Below, one piece after another: positions 1 to 6,967 of a stretch of 11,542 nucleotides of DNA (position 1 is its first letter; each line of letters opens with the position of its first letter). The notes under the pieces are model-generated. The model did not search any database and was not told the DNA's origin. It saw nothing but the letters and a program-made list of their open reading frames with translations. The position numbers and the translations under genes are program-made. Origin of the DNA: Hymenoscyphus infarciens. Its lineage: Eukaryota; Ascomycota; Leotiomycetes; Helotiales; Helotiaceae. Location of the stretch: positions 1 to 11,542 of the forward strand of contig LLCB01000711.1 of assembly GCA_001414345.1 (NCBI GenBank), given 5' to 3'.

Positions 1-126
1 AAAAAAAAAACACTCTCTCTAGACTTTTTATTTTTTCTTCTAAGTACTTTATTTTTAATATATTTTTTAAACTAAGTTAAGAGCTAGATTATAAGTTAGT
101 TTCTAATTTTAAATCGTTTTATAAAT

Positions 127-416
127 CGGTTTCTTACTTTGAATTGTTTTATAAATCAGTTTCTTACTTTGAATCGTTTTATAAATCGGCTTAAATCGTT
201 TTATAAATTAGGTTAAATCACCTTGAATCGTTTTATGAATCGGTTTCTTACTTTGAATCGTTTTATAAATCGGTTTCTTACTTTGAATCGTTTTATAAAT
301 CAGTTTCTTACTTTGAATCGTTTTATAAATCGGCTTAAATCGTTTTATAAATTAGGTTAAATCACCTTGAATCGTTTTATGAATCGGTTTCTTACTTTGA
401 ATCGTTTTATAAAACG
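127..416. repeat. Tandem array in X1: 30-bp units in a 144-bp higher-order repeat
   Basis: The basic unit is about 30 bp, of the form AATCGTTTTATAAATCGG plus TTTCTTACTTTG, with shorter (22 bp) and longer (32 bp) variants. The order of variants repeats with a period of 144 bp: the CAGTTTCTTACTTTG variant starts at 157 and again at 301, and the flanking units follow in the same order. The same array in opposite orientation lies at about 5395-5595 (X4) and 8709-8870 (X5). Confidence 0.85.
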
Positions 417-487
417 TATTAGAGCTACTTTAAGAAATAACTCATATCTTGAACCGGTATTAAACCGGTATTAAGTCTAAGTTGATA

Positions 488-518
488 CTAGCTCAAAACC
501 CTAGTAGAGGGCATGTAA
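488..518 (-). repeat. Terminal inverted repeat of X1
   Basis: Read on the minus strand this begins TTACATGCCCTCTACTAG and continues GGTTTTGAG. It matches the left end of X4 (5289-5319) at 30 of 31 positions. The outer border is inferred from the X4 insertion site, where the target duplication fixes the end. Confidence 0.65.
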
Positions 519-582
519 GTAACCGATCAAACTAATTACATTAAAGCATATATATAAGGATAACGTTATTTAGGTCGGTGGA

Positions 583-662
583 ATATTTAGTAGAACATTT
601 AGTAGAATAATTAATAGAATAATTAGTAGAATAATCAGTAGAATTAGTAGAATTAGTAGAAG
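583..662 (+). repeat. GTAGAATTA minisatellite of X2
   Basis: Short units of 9-12 bp (GTAGAATTA, GTAGAATAATTA, GTAGAACATTTA) are tandemly arranged. One unit keeps the less mutated form GTCGGTGGAATA. The same array lies at 6428-6503 and 9690-9783. It occurs in reverse, nearly unmutated (TTCCACCGA), at 1228-1280. Confidence 0.8.
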
Positions 663-784
663 CAGGACTTAAGTATTTAAGCATATTATATAAGAGTAGT
701 ATAGCTACGTAATATGAGCCTAATCATGTAATTTTAAATTTAAGTCCTTTTTTCAAGCTCTTTCTTAAGCTCTTTCTTAAGCTC

Positions 785-1060
785 TTTTTCTATACTAGCT
801 TAAACCTAGCTCTGAACTAGCTCTAAACTAGTTCTAAGCTAGTTCTAAACTAGTTCTAAACTAGTTTAGAACTAAAGTCGACTCTAGATTAGATACGTTT
901 AAGGTATTATAGATTAAGAAACTAATTTAGCTCTCTTTTAAACCTAGATCTAAATCGGTTCTAAACTAGCTCTAAACTAGTAGAACCTCTCTAAACCAGT
1001 TCTGAACCAGTTCTGAACCGGTTCTAAATCGGTTCTGAATTAGTTCTAAACTAATAGAAC
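785..1060 (+). repeat. Degenerate 11-12 bp repeats, ACTAGTTCTAA type
   Basis: Many imperfect copies of CTAGTTCTAAA and its C-rich versions (CCAGTTCTGAA, CGGTTCTGAA) are present. The C/G-richer variants at about 995-1035 look like the less RIPed form, since CCAGTTCTGAAC becomes CTAGTTCTAAAC by C-to-T and G-to-A changes. Confidence 0.65.
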
Positions 1061-1104
1061 TACTCTAATACTAATCTAACCCTAGGTCAACTTTAATTTA
1101 AACT

Positions 1105-1148
1105 AGAGTCGAATTAGAGTCGAATCAGAGTCGAATCGGAGTTGAATT
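1105..1148 (+). repeat. Four tandem 11-bp units, AGAGTCGAATT
   Basis: Units start at 1105, 1116, 1127 and 1138, each exactly 11 bp. They differ only by transitions (AATT/AATC, AGAGTC/GGAGTT). The array lies just left of the boundary between forward X2 and reverse X3. Confidence 0.8.
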
Positions 1149-1227
1149 AGTGTTAAGCAAATAGCGGTTCAGCAGTACAGTACTCTTATACAACATGCCC
1201 TGGTTCGTCGAATGCCCGAGTCCTGCT

Positions 1228-1280
1228 TCCACCAATTCCACCGATTCCACCGATTATTCCACCGAATGTTCCACCGACCC
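1228..1280 (-). repeat. TTCCACCGA minisatellite, unmutated form
   Basis: Tandem units such as TTCCACCGATT and TTCCACCAA are the reverse complement of the GTAGAATTA arrays elsewhere. Here CpA and CpG are intact. This shows that the ancestral unit read roughly TCGGTGGAA and that RIP turned it into TTAGTAGAA in X4 and X5. Confidence 0.8.
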
Positions 1281-1350
1281 AAATGACGTCATACCTGTAT
1301 GTATGCCTCGATTTGATTGGTTGGATCGGTCGGTCGGTCGGAAACTATAA

Positions 1351-1608
1351 GGCACGCACGTCAGTTCAGGAAGTAAGGGTAGAAACAGTACGTACTATAA
1401 AAGCGACAGCGACAGCGACAGCGACAGCGATGACGTAGATGACAAATCCGAGGCTTCTGATTCGCTCTGCCAAAAGTCCGACCGTAAAATGTGCCTAAAT
1501 CGTCGAAAAAGAAGGGTTATTGTTCAACAACGTAGAATTGACCGGGGTAGCGAACGCGACGAATACGACGTGGATTACGATGCCGATAAGCAGCCTGATG
1601 CTAAGTAA
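1351..1608 (+). other. Small Ser/Asp- then Arg-rich open frame in X3, unknown function
   Basis: This is a stop-to-stop frame of 85 codons followed by TAA (1606-1608). It has no ATG upstream of the conserved part; the first Met codon is near 1489, so if real it is an exon or a truncated end. It reads as an acidic Ser-Asp repeat (about residues 18-31), a Lys/Ser/Glu segment, a basic cluster (NRRKRR, resembling a nuclear localisation signal), then an acidic Asp/Tyr tail ending PDAK. The frame and its terminal TAA recur on the minus strand of X4 (about 6090-6320). There the Ser-Asp repeat differs by a multiple of three bases and several codons became stops. X5 has further insertions. No family was recognised. 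It could be a degenerate element gene, or simply repeats that happen to stay open. Confidence 0.3.
1402..1426 (+). repeat. AGCGAC hexanucleotide array
   Basis: Four AGCGAC units run in tandem followed by AGCGATGAC. The X4 and X5 counterparts (about 6268-6285 and 9535-9575) have the same array degraded to AGTAAC/AGTAAT. Confidence 0.85.
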
Positions 1609-1636
1609 TAAATGCGATGTAATAGCGAAAGAGAGT

Positions 1637-1670
1637 TATCGTCGTTGTCGTCGTCGTCGTCGTCGTCGAA
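1637..1670 (+). repeat. CGT trinucleotide microsatellite
   Basis: TCGTCGTTG is followed by a run of CGT units and a final CGAAG. The X4 counterpart (6024-6056) keeps most CGA units. In X5 (about 9270-9295) nearly all have become TAA/AAC. Confidence 0.85.
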
Positions 1671-1678
1671 GTGAAGTG

Positions 1679-1710
1679 TCGAAGTCGAAGTCGAAGTCGA
1701 AGTCGAAGTC
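1679..1710 (+). repeat. GAAGTC hexamer array ending at the LTR
   Basis: Five GAAGTC units run directly into the LTR start TATAAGAATG at 1711. In X4 the same site has become five copies of a 15-bp unit. Confidence 0.85.
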
Positions 1711-2219
1711 TATAAGAATGGTCACGTGATGAAGCAGTCAGGGAGTGAATATGTATGAGTTGTATGTATATATGAATATGTAGGTATATATGTGTGTACA
1801 CCCTGTTTCCATCTTTTCAGTATGCTAAAGGCCTCCTTATATAGACTAAAGGCTTAGCAGTCTTGGCGCGTAGAACTAGGTATGGAATTAGGTCTATAGC
1901 ACGTAATATCTACTAAGGTGGTGGACTTATACTGATCTAGCGATTTCTTTATACTTTTAGAATAAAGAGCTAAAATAAAGAATCCTTTGTTTTAGGTCTA
2001 TATATTAATACGTTACTCTAGAGCGCCCTTGACACGTTATAGACGCGTGGTTATATAACATACTTATTAGGCTTACTAAATAGGCTTATATAAGATTGAG
2101 CACGTGATCCTAGGTAGTCTATAGTGTAAGTTATAAATTATTTATAATAATTTTATTATTTTAGACTTAAATACTTTAAATCCTTAACTTACTAATCTTA
2201 TATTATTATATATATTATA
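1711..2219 (-). mobile_element. Copia A 3' LTR (left), 509 bp
   Basis: It matches 8200-8708 over exactly 509 bp without indels. By hand count about 58 positions differ, about 56 of them transitions and 2 transversions. Both ends read TA...TA, as expected from TG...CA after RIP. On the element strand it follows the RNase H end, so it is the 3' LTR. Its left half (1711-1960) is much less mutated than its partner. Contiguity with the normal-GC X3 block makes 1165-1960 one low-mutation island. It contains no gene; two open frames crossing its border are chance. Confidence 0.92.
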
Positions 2220-2282
2220 TCTTCTCGTAAGGTAGATATATATAGTAAGTACTATATCTATCTTATATTATTATATATATTT
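2220..2282 (-). other. Copia A 3' untranslated stretch with candidate polypurine tract
   Basis: On the minus strand this is the short gap between the end of the pol frame and the 3' LTR. The last bases before the LTR read ACGAGAAG, a purine-rich run in the place where plus-strand priming needs one. The tract is short and its assignment rests on position only. Confidence 0.45.
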
Positions 2283-2309
2283 TTAGCTATCTTTAAGATT
2301 AAGACTTTT

Positions 2310-2965
2310 AATAAATATGTTATACTTAGTCTTATCTAAGTCTTTTGTAAAGCCGTTGACTATATTGTCTTTTATACTAACATATACTAGTGTTATTTAA
2401 CTACTATCTATTACTTCTCTTATAAAGTAATATATAATATTAACATACTTTATTCTCTTATAAAACTTAGGATTATTAGCTAGTTTCTAAGCTAATTTAC
2501 TATTAGTTAGAAGAGTAGGTATAGTAGTGGTATTATTAGTTATAAGTTTATTAAAGTAGTCTACTAGGTTATTTAAGTAGAGTACTTCTTTAACTACTTC
2601 TTTATAAGCTATATATTTAGCTTTATAGCTAGATATAGTAACGGTTTTCTGTAATATAGTATTCTAGCTAATAATATAGTTATTTATATATATGATATAG
2701 CTGCTAGTGCTTTTTTAACCTATAATATAACCTTCCTAATCTGTATTAGTAAAGGCTTTTAGGTCTAGTCTATTATCTATAGTATTATAGTATAGTCTTA
2801 GAGTAGGCTTATAATTTAGATATTTCTATATCCTTTCTAAAGCTTTAAAATGAGTTATACTAGTATTAGATATAAATCTAGCACATCTATTAACTATAAA
2901 GGTAATATTAGGTCTAGTTTTAGTACTTAGGTATATTAAAGACCTTACTTCTTATTAATAGGTAG
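2310..2965 (-). pseudogene. Copia A RNase H domain
   Basis: It starts with TRPNITFIVNR (for TRPDIAFAVxR) and HFKALERIQKYL (HxKAxxRILRYL). The catalytic stretches follow: FTNTD*EG replaces YSDADWAG, SSYKAKYIA replaces SSTEAEYIA, and a TNSKLAQ stretch replaces the DNQSAIA motif. It then ends with FYKRIKYVNI and a DNIVNGFTK tail (for ADIFTK). Each acidic active-site residue has changed to Asn or Lys by G-to-A. The Trp of DWAG is a stop. Confidence 0.9.
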
Positions 2966-3074
2966 TAATATCGTCTTTAGTAGCTTAGTCTTTGTTTTTA
3001 TCTAAGTATAAGCCTAGTTTTATAGATGTAGATATAGGGGTTAGTTTATCTTTATTAAATTTAGTCTTAATATT

Positions 3075-3737
3075 AGCTAGATATTTGTTTTAATTTATAG
3101 TAAGTGTTTAATTACTAATATTATACTTTATTTCTATTTCTAAGAACTGGTTTATAAGGCTTAAATACTATATTTTTAAGACTTTACTTATATTAGATAT
3201 AATATTATTTATATCTTTCTTATTAGGTCTAGTTATTATTAAGTTATTTATATAGTATATAATAATAACTTTAGTAATTCTATTAATAAAAATGCCTTAG
3301 TTATATAGTAAGACTATAAAGCCTAGCTTAGAGTAAATATCTAATAGATATTTATACTATAGCTTAGGCGATTATTTTAGTTTATATAAGGCTTTATTAA
3401 GTTTATAAACCTTATTATCTACTTTAAAGCTTATAGGTTATATAATATAGATATCTTTATCTATATTAGTATATATAAATGTGTTTTTAATATTATATTA
3501 ATATAAATATTATTTGTTTATTATAGCTAGTAGGAATACTAGTTTATATGTCTTAGGTCTATATATAATAGAGAACGTTTTTAAGTAATTAATACTTAAA
3601 ACTTGATTAAATCCTTGTACTACTTATCTAGCTTTATATTTTATAATATTATTATTAAAGTTAGTTTTAATTTTATATACCTATCTACCTTTTAAAGGTA
3701 TTCTATTACTAAGTAAGTCTACTAGATCTTAAGTGTT
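3075..3737 (-). pseudogene. Copia A reverse transcriptase domain (RVT_2 type)
   Basis: It begins near a DLVDL stretch, then VYKIK and KYKAR followed by a Gly-Phe-Asn-Gln segment, matching the KWVYKIK...RYKARLVAKGF start of copia RTs. FLLAII and the NIKNTFI stretch (for the usual DVKTAFL) follow. The catalytic motif YVDDL reads YINNL at 3254-3240. Both Asp codons are now AAT and AAC, one G-to-A step each. The preceding GIF and TKVIII stretches fit the usual spacing. Confidence 0.92.
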
Positions 3738-4399
3738 TTATAACTCTAGTTTATTTACTTCTAGTTTTATAGTATAAAGCTATTTAGTATTATTAATATT
3801 AGATATAGTCTCTTTATAATTAGTAGGCTTATTATTAATATTAGCTACTAGAGCTAGCTCGTTTATATTATCTATATTATATAGATTTTTTAGTTTATAT
3901 TTAGACTTATTTATATTAAGACTATTATGTCTAGTATTATTTACGTCTAGTTCTTCTAAGCCACTAGTTACGGTTGATATATTTTTATTAGGCTTATTAA
4001 TATCTATATTATTAATCCTAATATTATTTACATTAAAATTACTAAGATTAGATATATAACTAGATACGTTTTTAATTCTAATCTTATTTATATTTAATCT
4101 TCTTAGATTAGAGTTCCTTTTATCTTCTAATAGACTAGTATCTATATAACTACTATTATTTATTATATCTCTTATAGTATCTAAAAACTTATTTTCTATT
4201 ATATATACGTTTTTAACCTAAATAGGTTTTTTAAGTATAATATTATAAAGCTTATATAAGTTTTTATTAAAGCTTATTAGTATAGCTTTATTAGCTTTTT
4301 TATCTAACTTTTTAATACTATTTTATTTATTCTTATAATAAGCTATAGAACTAAATATCTTTATATTATCTATATAAGGTTATTCTTTATATTTAAGTT

Positions 4400-5060
4400 T
4401 ATAAAGAGTTTTATTATCTAATTTAGAGTAAGGTATTCTATTATATAAATAAGTAGCTATTAATATAGCTTCTCTTTAAAATATAAAGAGTAAGTTAGTC
4501 TAATATAAAAGATATCTAGCTTTATTAAGTATAGTATGATTTATTCTTTTTATTAAACTATTAGGTTTAAGAGTATAAACAGGTAATAATTAATATATTA
4601 TTCTATATTCCTTTAAATAGGTATTAAATTTATTATTAATAAATTTAGTACCGTTATCTATATTAAATATTCTTATATACTTATTATTTATATTATTTTC
4701 TTTCTTATTCTTAAATTCTTTAAAAGCTATAAAAGCCTTACTTTTACTTCTAAGTAATTTAATTTCTAAGAACCTAGAGTGCTTATCTAGAAAGGTTATA
4801 AAGTATTTATAGTTATTATAAGTATTAGGTTTTATAGGACTATATAGATCGCTACTAACTTTTTCTAATAGACTAAAGACTTTGCTACTTATTAGTCTAT
4901 TTATCTTATTAGTGAATTTACTTTTAAGATAGTTTTTATAGTTAATAATACTATTATTTATATCTTTATTAGATATAATATTATTATAATCTTTTATAGT
5001 ATTAATAATCTTATTTAATACTTATAGACTAATATATCCTAGTCTATTATATAGGTATAG
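4400..5060 (-). pseudogene. Copia A integrase domain
   Basis: The N-terminal zinc motif shows as YNRLGY at 5051-5034, where both Tyr stand for His of HxRLGH, and as YKNY at 4940-4929, standing for CxxC. The first catalytic Asp (SSDLYSP, 4850-4848) and the second (NIDNGTKF, 4658-4656) are intact. The catalytic Glu of the usual NGxxER motif is Lys (AAA, 4550-4548). Spacing from the second Asp to this codon is exactly 35 residues, the DD35E signature. An RIP G-to-A change explains the Glu-to-Lys. All four zinc ligands and the Glu are lost, so the enzyme would be inactive even without its stops. Confidence 0.9.
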
Positions 5061-5282
5061 TTTATCTATATTTTTATACTTTATTATATTAAGTATAGTA
5101 TTACTTAATATAGTGTTTTTATATTTAAGAGAAATAATATCTAAATAATTTAAGTTATCTATTTTATTACTTTTAGTTATAAGCTTATTTGTTTTATTAT
5201 CTTTAATATAGTAGTTATTAGAGGTAAATATAGTATAGGAATTTACTAATTTACTTTGACTTATTAGGTTATAGCCTAGCTT

Positions 5283-5288
5283 AGGTAC
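5283..5288. repeat. Target site duplication of X4, left copy
   Basis: AGGTAC here and AAGTAT at 6968-6973 differ only by two RIP-type transitions. Both encode the same Val-Pro of the copia A frame (GTACCT and ATACTT on the minus strand), which is the expected outcome of a duplication inside codons. The duplication may extend to 8 bp with one further mismatch. Confidence 0.6.
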
Positions 5289-5319
5289 TTATATGCCCTC
5301 TACTAGGGTTTTGAGCTAG
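5289..5319 (+). repeat. Left terminal inverted repeat of X4
   Basis: TTATATGCCCTCTACTAG continues GGTTTTGAGCTAG. The inner part (AGGGTTTTGAG followed by TAG) pairs with the right end at 6942-6967. The outer part pairs less well. Confidence 0.6.
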
Positions 5320-5394
5320 TATTAACTTAGACTTAATACTGGTTTAATACTAGTTTAAGATATGAGTTATTTCTTGAAGTAGCTCTAATATGTT

Positions 5395-5595
5395 TTATAA
5401 AACGATTTAAGGTAAGAAACTAATTTATAAAACGATTTAAGGTGATTTAACCTAATTTATAAAACGATTTAAGCTGATTTATAAAATAATTTAAAGTAAG
5501 AAACTGGTTTATAAAACGATTTAAAGTAAGAAACTGATTTATAAAACGATTTAAGGGAATTTAAGCTGATTTATAAAACGATTTAAAATTAGAAA
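5395..5595 (+). repeat. 30-bp tandem array of X4
   Basis: Imperfect units of TTATAAAACGATTTAA followed by AGTAAGAAACTGA, with the shorter variant GGTGATTTAACCTAATTTA interspersed. It is inverted relative to the X1 array. Confidence 0.85.
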
Positions 5596-5599
5596 CTAA

Positions 5600-5920
5600 C
5601 TTATAATCTAGCTTTTAACTTAGTTTAAAAAATATATCTAAAATAAAGTACTTAGAAGAAGAAAAAAAAGTCTAAAGAGAGTGTTTTTTTTTTCAAATAC
5701 GATTTAAACAGCTTTTTATATATAAACCTTATATAATTTTTATATTCTAGTAGTCCTTAAATTTAGAGCTACTAGCGTATAAATTTAGTAAGTTACGTAA
5801 CTAAAGTAGGTTATATAGTAGAGCGTGGCTTTCGTACCCGGGTCGCTCTTATTAAACACGGTACGCTACGTATAACTAGCTACGTAACCGCTAAGACCTA
5901 GCGCATAGGCTACCCCCACC
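5600..5920 (+). other. T-run block of X4, no gene seen
   Basis: This block is conserved in X5 (8880-9195) and in part, inverted, in X1 (1-110). It holds AGAGAGTG followed by a T-run, a CTAGTAGTCC motif, a GC-richer patch (5820-5860) and a possible hairpin (5859-5890) whose arms are TACGTA flanked by CGGT and ACCG. No reading frame or RNA gene could be assigned. Confidence 0.5.
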
Positions 5921-5925
5921 TTCGA

Positions 5926-6000
5926 CTTCGACTTCGACATCTTCGACTTCGACATCTTCGACTTCGACATCTTCGACTTCGACATCTTCGACTTCGACAT
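5926..6000 (+). repeat. Five perfect 15-bp units, CTTCGACTTCGACAT
   Basis: Five identical 15-bp units are followed by CTTCGACGTCGAC. On the minus strand they encode repeated Met-Ser-Lys-Ser-Lys, which explains a 73-codon open frame at 5866-6087. The perfect identity shows that the array was amplified recently or kept homogeneous, although surrounding X4 sequence is mutated. Confidence 0.9.
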
Positions 6001-6427
6001 CTTCGACGTCGACACTTCACTTCGACGACGACGATAACGACGACGACAACGACGATAACTCTCTATTGCCCGATAATCGCATCGCATTCGTTACTCGGCA
6101 TCAGGCCGCTTATCGACATCGTAATCTACGTTATATTCGTCGCGTTCACTACCCCGGTTAATTCCACGTTATTAAATAATAACCCTTCTTTTTCAACGAT
6201 TTAGGCATATTTCATAGTTAGACTTTCAGTAGAGCGAATCAGAAGCCTCAGATTTATTATCTACGTCATCGCTGTCGCTGTTACTATTGCTTTTATAATA
6301 TATACTGTTTCTACCCTTACTTCCTAAACTAACGTACGTGCTTTATAGTTTCTAACTAACTAACCGCCCGATTAATCGAACTAATTATATTAAGGTATAT
6401 ATATAGAGATGACGTTATTTAGGTTAG

Positions 6428-6503
6428 TAGAATATTTAGTAGAACATTCAGTAGAATAATTAGTAGAATTAGTAGAATTAGTAGAATTAGTAGAATTAGT
6501 AGA
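6428..6503 (+). repeat. GTAGAATTA minisatellite of X4
   Basis: Units GTAGAATATTTA, GTAGAACATTCA and GTAGAATAATTA are followed by a run of 9-bp GTAGAATTA units. It is the RIPed counterpart of 1228-1280. Confidence 0.85.
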
Positions 6504-6941
6504 AGTAGGACTTAGGTATTCGACGAACTAGGGCATCTTATATAAGAGTAGTATAGCTATATAATATACGCCTAATCACGTGATTTCAGTCTTTTTTAAT
6601 ATATATTCGCTAGTAATAAATAGTTTTTAGTACTAATTTAAGGCTACTCTAATACTAAGTTATTAAGACAAGTCTAGAATTAAGTTAAACTAGTATCTAA
6701 TACTAACTTAACTTACCTAACCTAGTTTATAACCCGGTTCAACTTACTAAAATAAGTTCGACTTGTTAAAACGAGTTAGGTTTTACTGCTATAAATTATC
6801 TTAAGTCGGTTTCAAAGTATGTTAAACCTAGTTCTTAAATTATTTTAAACTACTTTAATCTAGTTTATAAACTAGCTTAAACACGCTTCTAGAATTAGTC
6901 TAAGTTACCTTAAGTCAGGGTTAAACTGGATTTAACCCTAA

Positions 6942-6967
6942 CTCAAAACCCTCGCTAGTTAGTAGTA
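6942..6967 (+). repeat. Right terminal inverted repeat of X4
   Basis: CTCAAAACCCTCGCTAG then TTAGTAGTA. On the minus strand CTAGCGAGGGTTTTGAG matches CTACTAGGGTTTTGAG of the left end with small differences. A TTAGGGTT motif just inside resembles a fungal telomere unit but stands alone. Confidence 0.55.

Larger units (their letters stand above)
1..518 (-). mobile_element. X family element copy X1, truncated by window edge
   Basis: This is the reverse complement of the left end of X4 (5289-5700), in the same order: terminal repeat, 30-bp array, then the A-rich/T-rich tract. The outer 31 bases (488-518) match the X4 terminus 5289-5319 with one transition. The window opens in the A-run that pairs with the T-run near 5683. 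The rest of the copy lies outside the window. It abuts sequence homologous to the middle of X (see X2), so X1 probably inserted into another X copy. No coding potential was seen. Family identity is unknown. Confidence 0.75.
519..1164 (+). mobile_element. X family fragment X2 (central to right part)
   Basis: Positions 525-730 follow X4 6370-6590 and X5 9640-9870 in order: an AACTAATTA motif, a GATAACGTTATTTAGG motif, the GTAGAAT minisatellite, then ATATAAGAGTAGTATAGCTA. From about 735 the sequence is a field of degenerate TAGTTCTAAAC repeats, related in style to X4 6650-6940 but not collinear. A fragment near 1051-1075 resembles X4 6643-6662. No right terminal repeat of the X4 type was found before X3 begins in the opposite orientation near 1165. 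Mutation is lighter than in X4 and X5: CGG and CCGG motifs survive. There is no gene here. Confidence 0.55.
1165..1710 (-). mobile_element. X family fragment X3, nearly free of RIP
   Basis: This is the reverse complement of X4 from about 6550 down to the CTTCGA array near 5925. In plus-strand order it holds a CATGCCCTGGTTCGTCGAATG block, the TTCCACCGA minisatellite, GGTC repeats, an AGCGAC array, a conserved block (1440-1640), CGT triplets and a GAAGTC array. Unlike every other X copy it keeps CpG, CpA and TpG, with GC near normal for a fungal genome. It stops abruptly inside the GAAGTC array where the copia A LTR begins (1711). It is the best available proxy for the pre-mutation X sequence. 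Confidence 0.7.
2283..5288 (-). pseudogene. Copia A pol: integrase, reverse transcriptase, RNase H (RIP-killed)
   Basis: Read from 5288 downward in a single frame, this gives about 1,000 codons without a frameshift. The order integrase, RT, RNase H is the Ty1/copia order. The frame is broken only by TAA/TAG codons at positions expected to be Gln or Trp (CAA, CAG, TGG) and by G-to-A and C-to-T missense changes. It opens with a Val-Pro-Lys-Leu-Gly-Tyr-Asn-Leu stretch. That matches the usual border after the protease and continues the frame that stops at 6968, where element X4 splits the gene. It closes with a TAA at 2283-2285, 64 bp before the LTR. Without X4, gag-pol would be about 1,400 codons, the normal size for a copia polyprotein. 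It cannot make protein now. Confidence 0.9.
5289..6967 (+). mobile_element. Complete X family element X4, inserted in copia A
   Basis: It is 1,679 bp long and interrupts copia A between the protease and integrase parts. Order: inverted terminus (5289-5319), 30-bp array (5395-5595), T-run block (5600-5920), 15-bp CTTCGA array (5926-6000), CGA triplets (6024-6056), conserved block (6060-6370), GTAGAATTA minisatellite (6428-6503), ATATAAGAGTAGTATAGCTA motif, a diverged AACTAGTTTA-rich field (6600-6940) and the right terminus (6942-6967). No transposase reading frame is visible, so it looks like a non-autonomous DNA element. Inverted termini with a 6-8 bp duplication would fit an hAT-like mover, but this is a guess. 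RIP is strong in 5289-5800 and milder in 5820-6540. Confidence 0.7.

Noticed and set aside
127..416. CRISPR-like regular array
   Set aside because: The units are contiguous and imperfect with no unique spacers, have inverted copies in other elements, and the setting is fungal.
1520..1729. Open frame of 69 codons, plus strand
   Set aside because: It runs from X3 through the CGT and GAAGTC arrays across the X3/LTR junction into the LTR. In X4 the matching frame is broken by stops and a 5-bp difference. Its Arg and Ser-Lys runs are only translated microsatellites.
1601..1801. Open frame of 66 codons, minus strand
   Set aside because: It crosses the LTR border and consists of translated simple repeats (Thr, Arg-Leu, Tyr-Ile runs).
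5820..5900. tRNA or tRNA-derived SINE suggested by the GC-rich patch with GGGTCGCTC
   Set aside because: No cloverleaf could be drawn and neither an A box nor a B box at proper spacing is convincing.
5866..6087. Open frame of 73 codons, minus strand, repeated Met-Ser-Lys-Ser-Lys
   Set aside because: It is the translation of the 15-bp array and CGA triplets in a non-coding part of X4. It is not open in X5, and the X3 equivalent has a different array and frame.
6905..6965. Telomere or internal telomere repeat
   Set aside because: Only isolated TTAGGG-like motifs occur within the X4 terminus, not a tandem array.
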